Shown: positions 1-6,215 of the stretch, piece by piece | Layout of the letters: every line of letters starts with the position of its first letter | Numbering within the stretch: the stretch's first letter is position 1 | Assembly (NCBI GenBank): GCA_045616225.1 | Contig: JAZLGI010000032.1 | Coordinates: 1 to 8,628, forward strand | Source: JAZLGI01 sp045616225 | GTDB lineage: Bacteria > Spirochaetota > Spirochaetia > Sphaerochaetales > Sphaerochaetaceae | DNA length: 8,628 nucleotides | Reading direction: 5' to 3' | Position numbers and translations under genes: made by a program | Notes under the pieces: model-generated | Seen by the model: the letters and a program-made list of their open reading frames with translations, nothing else | The model's database searches: none | What the model was told of the DNA's origin: nothing

Positions 1-55
1 AAACGACTTGACTGTTGTCTCGAACAGTTAGAAAATCAAATCAATAACAAAGAAG

Positions 56-185
56 TGTTACCTTCTTGGTATCAGTCATACTTCTGTTGTTACCTTTTCA
101 GCTTCAGTGCTGTAGATAGTGTTACCCTCTTGGGTTCACTGATACAGAAATGTGTTACCCTTTATGGGTGCATATCAATCAAACC
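56..185. repeat. Degenerate tandem repeat, four units of 32-33 nt
   Basis: The heptamer TGTTACC recurs at 56, 88, 120 and 153, so the spacing is 32, 32 and 33 nt. Similarity continues past the heptamer: units 1 and 3 have TCTTGG at the same offset, and units 1 to 3 share a TTCA(G/C)T- or ATCAGT-like block about 16 nt in. Three of the four units start with a mini-hairpin: ACC-TTCTT-GGT (60-70), ACCC-TCTT-GGGT (124-135) and ACCC-TTTAT-GGGT (157-169); unit 2 has lost its pairing arm. No family of repeat is recognised. Because the period is close to three DNA turns, the heptamers lie roughly on one helix face, which would suit a protein-binding array, but that is inference. Confidence 0.6.
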
Positions 186-226
186 TTCTCGTAAACGCAA
201 TTTTAATCTTTTCAAAATGGTTCACC

Positions 227-326
227 TGAGCGTTAGAGAAAAAAAATTCGAAGTTCAAAAAAAAGATTCTTTTTTGTAAACTTTGATTATATAATTTGTT
301 TTATAACAGAGTTGTTCAAACGCTCA
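227..326. repeat. 8-bp inverted repeat flanking the lipoprotein promoter
   Basis: TGAGCGTT at 227-234 and its exact reverse complement AACGCTCA at 319-326 bracket the proposed promoter of the gene at 353. The arms are 84 nt apart, so a simple hairpin is unlikely; two operator half-sites or the ends of a short decayed element are possible. An 8-mer match can occur by chance in this much sequence. Confidence 0.25.
267..295 (+). promoter_or_regulatory. Candidate sigma-70 promoter of the lipoprotein gene
   Basis: A perfect -10 box TATAAT lies at 290-295. The sequence 17 nt upstream (TTCTTT, 267-272) is a weak -35 box and falls inside an AT-rich hairpin whose arms are 256-262 and 270-276. Transcription would begin near 302, giving a leader of about 50 nt. 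The leader ends in AAGGA (340-344), 8 nt before the ATG at 353. Confidence 0.45.
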
Positions 327-352
327 AAGTACAGTTTGTAAGGAATTAGTAA

Positions 353-1126
353 ATGAAAAAGAATTCAAGACTATCATTTGTGTTGATTGTGTTGTTAATT
401 TTATCAGTTTTTGCCGGCTGTGCATCAACCAAGTCAAAGTCAGCAGAAACAGGGAATACTCCTACTGCTTCTGCAGTTGCCAAGACTGAACCGGTTACAG
501 ATGTTCCAAAGACAGAAGAAATTAAGGTTGAAGAGAAATCTGAAATTGAAAAAACTGTCGAGAGCAAAAAAGACTCAAAGTACACCTACATCTATGATTT
601 TGCAGGTTATGAAATCAGAGTTGAAGTTCTTGACGGCTATGGCTATGTAACATACCCTGCTTTCATTACTGATGCTGAAATTGCCGAAGCACTTAAAGCT
701 TTTGCCACAGCTTACGGTGATTTCGGAATCACATACAAAAAAGTTGAAGCCGGAAAACTGGAAGTAAGTTTCCCAAAGGGTTTGGCAAAGGCAGATTTTG
801 ATTATGCTGCAGGTATTGCCGCAGACAGTCTTACATGGTATCTCGAACAGATCTTTGATTTATCGGAAGGTATTCAATTCGAAGAAAAAATCGAAGTTGC
901 CAAAGTTTCTGAAACTGCAGAACCTAAAGTGAAAAAAGAAGAACCTGTTGTTGCAGAACAGCTAAAAGCAAGTAGTCCTGTGCCAAGTGCAGAAGATACT
1001 GTTGCATCTGAGAAGAAAGAAATGCCGGCTATCCTGATTATTCTGATTATTCTTGTTGCTATTGCAGCTGTTTATTTTTGCTACATGCGTTTCTTCAAAA
1101 AAATGAAAAGAAGTAATAAAAAATAG
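353..1126 (+). CDS. Putative lipoprotein with a C-terminal membrane anchor, function unknown
   Basis: I do not recognise this 257-residue protein. The N-terminus has a basic MKKNSR start, a hydrophobic core (about residues 8-20) and the sequence FAGC with Cys23, a type II (lipoprotein) signal of the permissive spirochaetal kind. Residues 24-78 are low-complexity and rich in Lys, Glu, Ser, Thr and Ala, probably a flexible linker. Residues about 79-175 look folded, with alternating aromatic and charged residues. A second low-complexity segment (about 180-220) leads to a strongly hydrophobic helix (about 226-248) rich in Ile and Leu, followed by a basic tail KKMKRSNKK. The protein therefore seems held to the membrane at both ends with the central domain in the periplasm. 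Alternatively the first segment is an uncleaved signal anchor. The start is set by AAGGA 8 nt upstream. It appears to be a single-gene transcript. Confidence 0.85.
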   Translation: MKKNSRLSFVLIVLLILSVFAGCASTKSKSAETGNTPTASAVAKTEPVTDVPKTEEIKVEEKSEIEKTVESKKDSKYTYIYDFAGYEIRVEVLDGYGYVTYPAFITDAEIAEALKAFATAYGDFGITYKKVEAGKLEVSFPKGLAKADFDYAAGIAADSLTWYLEQIFDLSEGIQFEEKIEVAKVSETAEPKVKKEEPVVAEQLKASSPVPSAEDTVASEKKEMPAILIILIILVAIAAVYFCYMRFFKKMKRSNKK

Positions 1127-1127
1127 T

Positions 1128-1304
1128 TGCCTTTGGCATTGATCCGTATACTAGTACTACCTGAGGCTGTAGGTACTCAAGCATTGCTTTTAGTCCTGCT
1201 TTAAAGTGCTGTTTCTCCAGTGCTGTCTTTACAACTCCATAAGTTCCTATACTTACTATGCTGTTCTTCTCTATTCCTGCAAATGCAAGTGGCTGTGGGA
1301 ACAT
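1128..1304 (-). pseudogene. Decayed fragment of a DUF4417-like gene
   Basis: On the minus strand about 59 codons read like the central part of DUF4417 family proteins, which I recognise from memory of the family pattern: FPQPLAFAGIEKNSIV, then STYG-like IGTYGVVK, then a helix KQHFKAGLKAMLEYL, and ending VVLVYGSMPKA. The frame is closed upstream by two adjacent stops just before position 1314. Similarity ends where the last codons of the lipoprotein gene begin (1126-1128), where the frame turns into a shadow of lysine codons. There is no start signal, and both ends of the family's usual domain are missing, so it is a relic rather than a gene. DUF4417 proteins are of unknown function and are often found in mobile or phage-derived DNA. 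An alternative is a chance open frame, but the residue pattern argues against this. Confidence 0.5.
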
Positions 1305-1320
1305 ACAAGTTGTTTATTAT

Positions 1321-1395
1321 GGGTGTATGTTTCTACTAATCACCCGTGAAATGACGAGTCCAAGGGCGGCAAAGCCGTTCATCTTGCCCCTTGGA
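1321..1395. repeat. Nested GC-rich inverted repeats
   Basis: Between the DUF4417 relic and the kinase-like gene lie TCCAAGGG (1359-1366) and its exact complement CCCTTGGA (1388-1395), enclosing a second hairpin CGGC-AAA-GCCG (1367-1377). Just upstream, GGGTG (1321-1325) can pair with CACCC (1341-1345). The block is clearly richer in GC than its surroundings and has no T-run after it, so it is not a typical terminator. It could be a remnant of a small dispersed palindromic repeat. I see no coding potential that is consistent in one frame. Confidence 0.45.
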
Positions 1396-1456
1396 ATGCA
1401 AAGGTCTAAAGTATTTGTCCATTGTCTTATATTTATCAATGATAACAAAAAAACAA

Positions 1457-1485
1457 TTGAGAAATACTTAATATTCCCTTAAAAT
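1457..1485 (+). promoter_or_regulatory. Promoter placing transcription start at the ATG of the kinase-like gene
   Basis: TTGAGA (1457-1462), a 17-nt spacer and TAAAAT (1480-1485) make a near-consensus sigma-70 promoter. The -10 box ends only 8 nt before the ATG at 1494, so the transcript should start at or within a nucleotide or two of the start codon. There is no purine-rich ribosome binding site in the intervening CACGATAG. This predicts a leaderless mRNA. Confidence 0.55.
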
Positions 1486-1493
1486 CACGATAG

Positions 1494-2051
1494 ATGAAAA
1501 AATTGATTTTTGTAGCAGGGGATCTTGCCTCTGGTAAAACTAGGTTTTCAGAGATGATTTCTCAGCGGTTTGGTATACCTGTCATTCATAAGGATCCAAT
1601 TAAGGAAATACTGGGAGATACTATTGGTTTTTCTTCAAGAGAAGAGAATATAAAGCTTTCAGAAGCTTCCAGAAGTATCATGGCTTTGTTTCTTGAAGAG
1701 TATGTCAAAACCGGCGAAAACTTGATTATGGAGTCCAACTTCAGGAAGGATGAAATTAAGAACCTCTCTGCAGAAGCTTCTGAATATGGATATGAAACAC
1801 TTACATTGTATCTGACTGGAGATGTAAATGTTCTTCATAAGCGATACGTTTACAGAATTACCTCAGAGAACAGACATCCTGTTCATCAAAGTACAACCTT
1901 CTTTGATATTTTTGAAGACTTCAAGCATTATGTGGAGAGCACAAGGTTTGAGCCTGACGGCAACGCAATTGTAGTTGATGCAACTGATTTCTCATACCAA
2001 ACGAGTGTAAAAATTTTGAATGCAGTAGAAATTTTTATAACACACGCGTAA
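1494..2051 (+). CDS. P-loop kinase-like ATP-binding protein (AAA_33 / zeta-toxin-like fold)
   Basis: This 185-residue protein begins with a beta strand LIFVAGD and a Walker A loop GDLASGKT (residues 9-16). It continues with IHKDPIKE (31-38), matching the R/K-D substrate motif after the second strand of small-molecule kinases, then a strand LIMESNF (77-83) in the Walker B position. A lid-like segment LHKRYVYR (114-121) carries basic residues and precedes a closing strand IVVDATDF (159-166). The order fits the AAA_33 group of P-loop kinases, which includes zeta-type toxins, antibiotic phosphotransferases and polynucleotide kinases. The phosphate acceptor cannot be told from sequence. No antitoxin-like partner is next to it, which argues against a standard toxin-antitoxin pair. 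It starts without a Shine-Dalgarno site and seems to be translated from a leaderless mRNA. The 39 nt between its stop and the aldolase ribosome binding site hold a perfect hairpin. Confidence 0.85.
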   Translation: MKKLIFVAGDLASGKTRFSEMISQRFGIPVIHKDPIKEILGDTIGFSSREENIKLSEASRSIMALFLEEYVKTGENLIMESNFRKDEIKNLSAEASEYGYETLTLYLTGDVNVLHKRYVYRITSENRHPVHQSTTFFDIFEDFKHYVESTRFEPDGNAIVVDATDFSYQTSVKILNAVEIFITHA

Positions 2052-2060
2052 AGAAGCATG

Positions 2061-2080
2061 TTAAGATTTATTAATCTTAA
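2061..2080 (+). promoter_or_regulatory. Perfect hairpin just upstream of the aldolase ribosome binding site
   Basis: TTAAGATT (2061-2068), loop TATT, and AATCTTAA (2073-2080) form a perfect 8-bp stem ending 2 nt before the AGGAG at 2083-2087. The stem is AT-rich and has no T-run, so it is a weak terminator candidate. It may be an operator for the aldolase-transporter operon or an RNA structure at the 5' end of its transcript. A possible -10 box TATAAC at 2036-2041 with a poor -35 (TTTTGA, 2014-2019) lies just before it. Confidence 0.4.
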
Positions 2081-2096
2081 TTAGGAGAATGTGAAA

Positions 2097-3035
2097 ATGG
2101 CATTAGTAACGACCAAAGAAATGTTCAAAAAAGCATACGAAGGGCATTATGCAGTAGGTGCTTTTAATGTAGATAATATAGATATAATGCAGGGTGTTCT
2201 TGATGCAGCAGTAAATACAAAATCACCGGTTATTATTGCAATCAGCGAAGGTGCTCTCAAATATATGAGACCGGAATATGTTATCAAAGGTGCTGAAGCA
2301 GCAGCAAAAGCATGTGATATTCCTATTGCTCTTCATCTGGATCATGGTAAAACCCCTGAAATCTGTAAGTTCTGCGTTGATTTGGGATTTACTTCGGTTA
2401 TGATAGATGCTTCTTCAAAAGATTTTGAAGAGAACATAAGAATTACAAAAGATGTTGTTGATTATGCCCATGCAAATGGTGTTGTTGTTGAAGCCGAGCT
2501 TGGGGCTTTGGCAGGAATAGAAGACGACATTAATGTAGATGATAAGTACGGATGTTTCACACACCCGAATCAGGTTGTGGAATTTGTAAGCAGGACTGGC
2601 ATTGACAGTTTGGCCATTGCAATTGGTACATCTCATGGAGCATATAAGTTTAAACCGGGTCAGAAGGCTCAGCTTAGATTTGATATTCTCAAAGAAGTTG
2701 AAGAAAAGCTTCCTGGTTTCCCTCTTGTTCTGCACGGAGCTTCATCAGTTCCAAAAGACAGACTTGCAGTTTTCAATGCATTTGGCGGAGATATGCCTGA
2801 GGCAGAAGGAGTTCCGGAGGAGATGTTAAAGGAAGTTGCAAAAACTTCAATTTGTAAAATCAATGTTGGAACCGATATAAGAATTTGTTATTTTGGTGAG
2901 GTAAGAAAAGCTTTTGTAGAGAACCCTAAAAAGTTTGACGGAAGAACTTTCCTTGAGCCTGGCCGAGCAGCGGTTGCTCAGATGATTGAGCATAGAATTA
3001 GGGATATATTCGGAAGTGCTGATAAGGCCTTCTGA
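2097..3035 (+). CDS. fba: Class II fructose-bisphosphate aldolase
   Basis: The zinc-dependent enzyme reversibly cleaves fructose 1,6-bisphosphate into dihydroxyacetone phosphate and glyceraldehyde 3-phosphate in the cytoplasm. The protein has 312 residues and the family motifs are in order: AIGAFN-like VGAFNVDN (20-27), HLDHG with catalytic Asp82 and zinc ligand His83, EAELGALAG (132-140), AIGTSHGAYKF (176-186) with zinc ligand His180, LHGASSVP (212-219) with His213, and the phosphate-binding KINVGTD (254-260). A GTG six bases upstream (2091) is also in frame, but ATG 2097 sits at the right distance (9 nt) from AGGAG at 2083-2087 and gives the family's usual MALVTTKEMF start. A tagatose-bisphosphate aldolase is the main alternative. 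It heads an operon with an ABC importer, its stop being 31 nt before the binding protein gene, which suggests the imported compound feeds glycolysis. Confidence 0.95.
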   Translation: MALVTTKEMFKKAYEGHYAVGAFNVDNIDIMQGVLDAAVNTKSPVIIAISEGALKYMRPEYVIKGAEAAAKACDIPIALHLDHGKTPEICKFCVDLGFTSVMIDASSKDFEENIRITKDVVDYAHANGVVVEAELGALAGIEDDINVDDKYGCFTHPNQVVEFVSRTGIDSLAIAIGTSHGAYKFKPGQKAQLRFDILKEVEEKLPGFPLVLHGASSVPKDRLAVFNAFGGDMPEAEGVPEEMLKEVAKTSICKINVGTDIRICYFGEVRKAFVENPKKFDGRTFLEPGRAAVAQMIEHRIRDIFGSADKAF

Positions 3036-3066
3036 TAATATAAATTCAATAAATAGGAGAAAAACT

Positions 3067-4314
3067 ATGAAAAAATTTGTTGCTATTCTGTTAGTTGCTA
3101 TGATTGCTTTCACAGCTTTTGCCAATGGAGCTCAAGAAGCTCAGGTAGCAAAGTCTGAAGTAGAACTTGCAATTGAAAAAGCAGAAAAGATGACTCTCGC
3201 AGAGCTTGAAGCAGCTGCAAAGGCAGAACTTGAAGCTAACCCTGGTCTTACTTTCAACGCAGACTCTCTTACATCAGGTGTCAAGAAAGCTCTTGCTGGT
3301 TTTGAAAAGGCATATCCATGGGCAGCTGGAAGAACAGCTTACAACTCAAAGAAAGGTAGTGAATATCAGCCAAAGCTCATTGCAGCTGAACAGGCAGATT
3401 CTTACATTGCTGACTTTGTCATGATTCAGGATGCTTCATTCCTTAAGAACGCTATGGTTGATACAGGCTTCCTTCTCAGTTATGTTCCATCAGGTGATGG
3501 TATTACAATTGCAGAAGAAGACCAGAGACCTCTTGTTGGTGTTACATTTAACAAGGTTTTCCAGTTTGATAACACAGTTGTAGGAAAAGATCAGCTTAAG
3601 AACGTTTGGCAGATGACAGGTGTTGACGGTGTTTCACTTAAGGGTGTTCACAATGTTTCTTATCAGAACCCACTTGGAGAAGATATTAACATGAGCTTCC
3701 TTATCATGCTTACAAGTCCAGATGCTTGTGAAAAGCTTACAAAGGCTTATAAGAGCTACTTTGGCAAGGATTATGATCCAAAGGCTGATGACTATCAGAA
3801 CATTGGTTACAAGTTTGTTGCAGAATTTATTGCAAACGTTGGTCACTGGCACAGTTCAGACTCAAGTGAAATCAAGAAGATTAACACATACGCAGATGAC
3901 GGAAGAATCATTTTCGCAGGTCTTTGCAAACTCAAAGATTATGAATACTACAAAGACAGCTACAAGGATACAGACAAGTATTACACAAAAACAGTTACAG
4001 CTGGTGGTTGGAACAACGAAATTGAAGGATTTGACGGATTTGTTTACAACATGTGGACACTTATCCCAAGAACAGCAAAACTTCCTTACACAGCTTGTTT
4101 GTTCATAAGATATATCCATACAGCAGAAGGTTATAATGCAGGTTGGGGAGATATTCTCGGATACTATTCATCTAACCAGAACATCCCTTCAGTTGCAGGC
4201 GATCCTGCTATTTCAGAATGGAAAGAGAAGTGTATCGTAGAAGATGTTGATTACATCGATAAGGCATATGCTTCAACAGTTAAGTTCATTAACATGGCTC
4301 TTTCTTCAAAGTAA
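3067..4314 (+). CDS. Secreted substrate-binding protein of an ABC importer
   Basis: This 415-residue protein should capture the substrate in the periplasm and deliver it to the permease encoded next. It has a type I signal peptide: MKK, a hydrophobic core (4-17) and a likely cleavage after AFA before Asn20. There is no lipobox cysteine, so it is probably free or not lipid-anchored. Residues about 43-85 resemble the first strand and helix of family 1 solute-binding proteins (an LEAAAKAE helix, then a GFEKAYP segment). Later parts include a dense aromatic region (about 260-375) with GHWHSSDSSE (259-268) and an AGGWNNEIEGFDG stretch (312-324) that could line the cleft. The open frame extends 27 codons further 5' into the aldolase gene, but ATG 3067 has AGGAGA 6 nt upstream and creates the signal peptide. 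Codons ending in C for Asn, Phe and Tyr seem more frequent than in the neighbours, suggesting high expression. The substrate is not readable from sequence. Confidence 0.85.
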   Translation: MKKFVAILLVAMIAFTAFANGAQEAQVAKSEVELAIEKAEKMTLAELEAAAKAELEANPGLTFNADSLTSGVKKALAGFEKAYPWAAGRTAYNSKKGSEYQPKLIAAEQADSYIADFVMIQDASFLKNAMVDTGFLLSYVPSGDGITIAEEDQRPLVGVTFNKVFQFDNTVVGKDQLKNVWQMTGVDGVSLKGVHNVSYQNPLGEDINMSFLIMLTSPDACEKLTKAYKSYFGKDYDPKADDYQNIGYKFVAEFIANVGHWHSSDSSEIKKINTYADDGRIIFAGLCKLKDYEYYKDSYKDTDKYYTKTVTAGGWNNEIEGFDGFVYNMWTLIPRTAKLPYTACLFIRYIHTAEGYNAGWGDILGYYSSNQNIPSVAGDPAISEWKEKCIVEDVDYIDKAYASTVKFINMALSSK

Positions 4315-4328
4315 TTTAACTATTTAGT

Positions 4329-4364
4329 GGGGGATGGGGAGATTCTCCATCCTCTCAATTTTTT
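4329..4364 (+). terminator. Intercistronic hairpin with T-run after the binding protein gene
   Basis: The arms 4329-4339 and 4345-4355 pair over 11 positions including three G-U pairs, with core GGATGG / CCATCC and loop AGATT. After a short CAA stretch comes a run of six T (4359-4364), directly followed by the AGGAG (4365-4369) of the permease gene. It should act as a partial terminator or as a 3' stabiliser of the binding-protein message, which would raise binding protein above permease and ATPase, as known for many importer operons. Confidence 0.6.
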
Positions 4365-4375
4365 AGGAGTTTCTA

Positions 4376-6214
4376 ATGAAAAAAGGTAGTATGGCTCTGG
4401 CTCCAAACAAAATTAGAACCTATTTTTCAAAGCCGGCCAACATTATTACTATCTGTTTCCTTATTATCCTTATTCTTACAGTAGTGCTTCCTTTGTTTAC
4501 TCTGTTGATAGGATCGTTTAAGGTTAACGGAAACCAGGAGGCAATATACCTTGGTCGAACAGTAAAAGATGGCGATTTTACCATCAATCACTGGAAAGAG
4601 TTGCTGACCAGTAAAGATTTCTCATACGCAAAAATCAAATTCTGGGTTCCGCTTGGACAGTCTGCTTTTATGGCTCTTTTGGCTTGTGCAGTTGCTGTTA
4701 TTTTCGGTGGTGTCGTAGCTTGGTTTATCACACGTAGTGATCTTCCATGTAAAAAGTTTATTTCAACCGTCTTTGTTTTCCCTTATATTATGCCAAGCTG
4801 GTCTATGGCAATGTTCTGGGAAAACTTCTTTAAAAACACGGCAATGGGAGCTGGTATGGGTATTCTTGAAAGTCTAACCGGTATCTGTGTTCCTGAATCC
4901 TGTGTTTACGGTTTATTCCCATGTGCAATGAGCTTGGGTCTGCACTATGCACCGTTTGCATATATTCTCATTGGAGGTATCCTTAGAAATATGGACGCCA
5001 ACCTTGAAGAAGCTGCAACAGTTCTCAAGGCAAGCAGATTCAAGATTTTATATAGGGTAACTCTTCCTATTGTTATGCCTGCACTTATTTCAACTGTTCT
5101 TCTTGTTTTCTCAAGCAGTATCAGTAGTTTCACAGTACCGTTCTTCTTGAATAAGAGCAGTATCAACAGTGGAAACAACTTCATTTCAATTTCAGTACAG
5201 ATGAGAAGTTTGATTAACACAGGTTTTACAAAAGGACAAGGTTACGTTCTTGCAATTATCTTAATGGTATTCTCAATTGCAATCCTTACACTTAACAACT
5301 GGATTACAGGTAGTAGAAAATCATTTACAACAGTCACAGGAAAATCAGGACAAGTTTCTCTGGTAAAGCTTGGAAAGGCAAGAATTGTAATAGCTGTTTT
5401 AATGTTCATTATTGTAGGTTTCTTTGCCATTGTTCCTCTTTTGTCATTCGCAGCAGAAAGTGTACTTGAAGTTTCAGGAGACTGGTCAACATTTACTTTG
5501 AGATACTGGATTTCCAAGGAAATGTTTGAAGGTAGTAACAAGGGAGATACGATTGGTATTCTCAGAAGCCTGATTATGTGGAAGGCTATGGGTAGATCAT
5601 TTCTTCTTTCTCTTGGTGTTGCCTTTATTGCAGGTACATTTGGTATTCTCATTGGTTATGCTGTTGCAAAGAAACGCGGAAGCAAGGCTGCAACACTTGT
5701 TTCAAACCTTGCATTCTTACCATATCTCATTCCTTCTATGAGTTTCGGTGCTGTCTATCTGGCTCTTTCATATACCAAGGGATTTACCTGGTTGGATGGA
5801 TCATTTGTCCTTCTCTTCCTTGTAGGTTCAATTAAGTTCATGCCTTTTGCATCAAGAACAGGTACAAGTGCTATGCTTCAGTTGTCAGGCGAAATTGAAG
5901 AAGCAGCTATTGTCATAGGAGTCCCTTGGTGGAAACGTATGACAAAAATTCTGTTCCCTATACAGAAAGCAAGTTTTATAAGCGGATATCTTCTTCCGTT
6001 TATCTCATGTATGAGAGAGATGTCTTTGTTTGTCCTTCTTGTGGAAAGCTACACCACAATAGCCACAACTGTTCTTCAGGAATACAGCAGAACAGGACTT
6101 ACTCAGGCAAGTAACGCCATAAACCTTCTTATTATCGTGATTGTTCTTATTATTCAGTTCACTGTTAATAAGCTTACCGGCGCTAGTATCGACAAGGGTG
6201 TAGGAGGTAATTGA
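4376..6214 (+). CDS. ABC importer permease with two fused permease domains (FbpB/AfuB-like)
   Basis: This 612-residue inner-membrane protein carries two copies of the binding-protein-dependent permease domain, so one chain can make the whole channel. The first membrane helix is at about 22-46; domain 1 spans roughly 90-310 and domain 2 roughly 335-598. Each copy has the cytoplasmic EAA loop that docks on the ATPase: EEAATVLKASRFKIL with LP at 230-231 (211-231), and EEAAIVIGVPWWKRM with FP at 527-528 (508-528). The two-domain layout is typical of the FbpB iron(III), AfuB sugar-phosphate, ThiP and phosphonate permeases. The start is ATG 4376 with AGGAG at 4365-4369; Met6 is a weaker alternative. 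The AGGAGG for the ATPase lies inside its last codons, and the ATPase ATG follows its stop by 1 nt, so the two are probably translationally coupled. Confidence 0.9.
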   Translation: MKKGSMALAPNKIRTYFSKPANIITICFLIILILTVVLPLFTLLIGSFKVNGNQEAIYLGRTVKDGDFTINHWKELLTSKDFSYAKIKFWVPLGQSAFMALLACAVAVIFGGVVAWFITRSDLPCKKFISTVFVFPYIMPSWSMAMFWENFFKNTAMGAGMGILESLTGICVPESCVYGLFPCAMSLGLHYAPFAYILIGGILRNMDANLEEAATVLKASRFKILYRVTLPIVMPALISTVLLVFSSSISSFTVPFFLNKSSINSGNNFISISVQMRSLINTGFTKGQGYVLAIILMVFSIAILTLNNWITGSRKSFTTVTGKSGQVSLVKLGKARIVIAVLMFIIVGFFAIVPLLSFAAESVLEVSGDWSTFTLRYWISKEMFEGSNKGDTIGILRSLIMWKAMGRSFLLSLGVAFIAGTFGILIGYAVAKKRGSKAATLVSNLAFLPYLIPSMSFGAVYLALSYTKGFTWLDGSFVLLFLVGSIKFMPFASRTGTSAMLQLSGEIEEAAIVIGVPWWKRMTKILFPIQKASFISGYLLPFISCMREMSLFVLLVESYTTIATTVLQEYSRTGLTQASNAINLLIIVIVLIIQFTVNKLTGASIDKGVGGN

Positions 6215-6215
6215 G

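Larger units (their letters stand above)
1..352. other. Non-coding region upstream of the lipoprotein gene
   Basis: I find no convincing gene in this stretch. The 74-codon open frame at 55-279 lies on top of a tandem repeat whose period is not a multiple of three and has no plausible protein character. What the region holds is a short inverted repeat near the left edge (ACTGTT 11-16, AACAGT 23-28), a degenerate tandem repeat (56-185), an AT-rich hairpin (arms 256-262 and 270-276) and a promoter with ribosome binding site for the gene at 353. The left-edge hairpin has no T-run behind it, so it is a poor terminator. Confidence 0.6.

Noticed and set aside
11..28. Terminator of an upstream gene
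   Set aside because: The 6-bp stem ACTGTT/AACAGT has no following T-run, and the upstream gene is outside the window.
56..185. CRISPR array
   Set aside because: The conserved part is only about 7-14 nt with a period of 32, the units are degenerate, and no cas-like gene is nearby.
55..279. 74-codon open frame on the plus strand
   Set aside because: It runs through the tandem repeat, whose 32-33 nt period breaks any reading frame regularity. It lacks a ribosome binding site and has no protein-like pattern.
1258..1482. 74-codon open frame on the plus strand
   Set aside because: It overlaps the antisense DUF4417 relic and the GC-rich palindrome, has no ribosome binding site and no recognisable features.
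2091..2096. GTG start of the aldolase
   Set aside because: It is only 3 nt from the AGGAG. ATG 2097 has proper spacing and the family's usual first residues.
1494..2096. Toxin-antitoxin pair involving the zeta-toxin-like kinase fold
   Set aside because: No small antitoxin-like gene is adjacent on either side; the fold is shared by many non-toxin kinases.
2986..3066. Longer N-terminus of the binding protein starting inside the aldolase gene
   Set aside because: It would overlap the aldolase by 50 nt and place a charged extension before the signal peptide. ATG 3067 has its own AGGAGA and gives a normal signal peptide.
3722..4108. 128-codon frame inside the binding protein gene
   Set aside because: It is a Thr/Gln-rich out-of-frame shadow of the highly biased codons of the real gene and has no start signal.
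5242..5652. 136-codon minus-strand frame inside the permease gene
   Set aside because: It is a shadow of a membrane protein gene on the opposite strand and has no supporting signals or recognisable motif.
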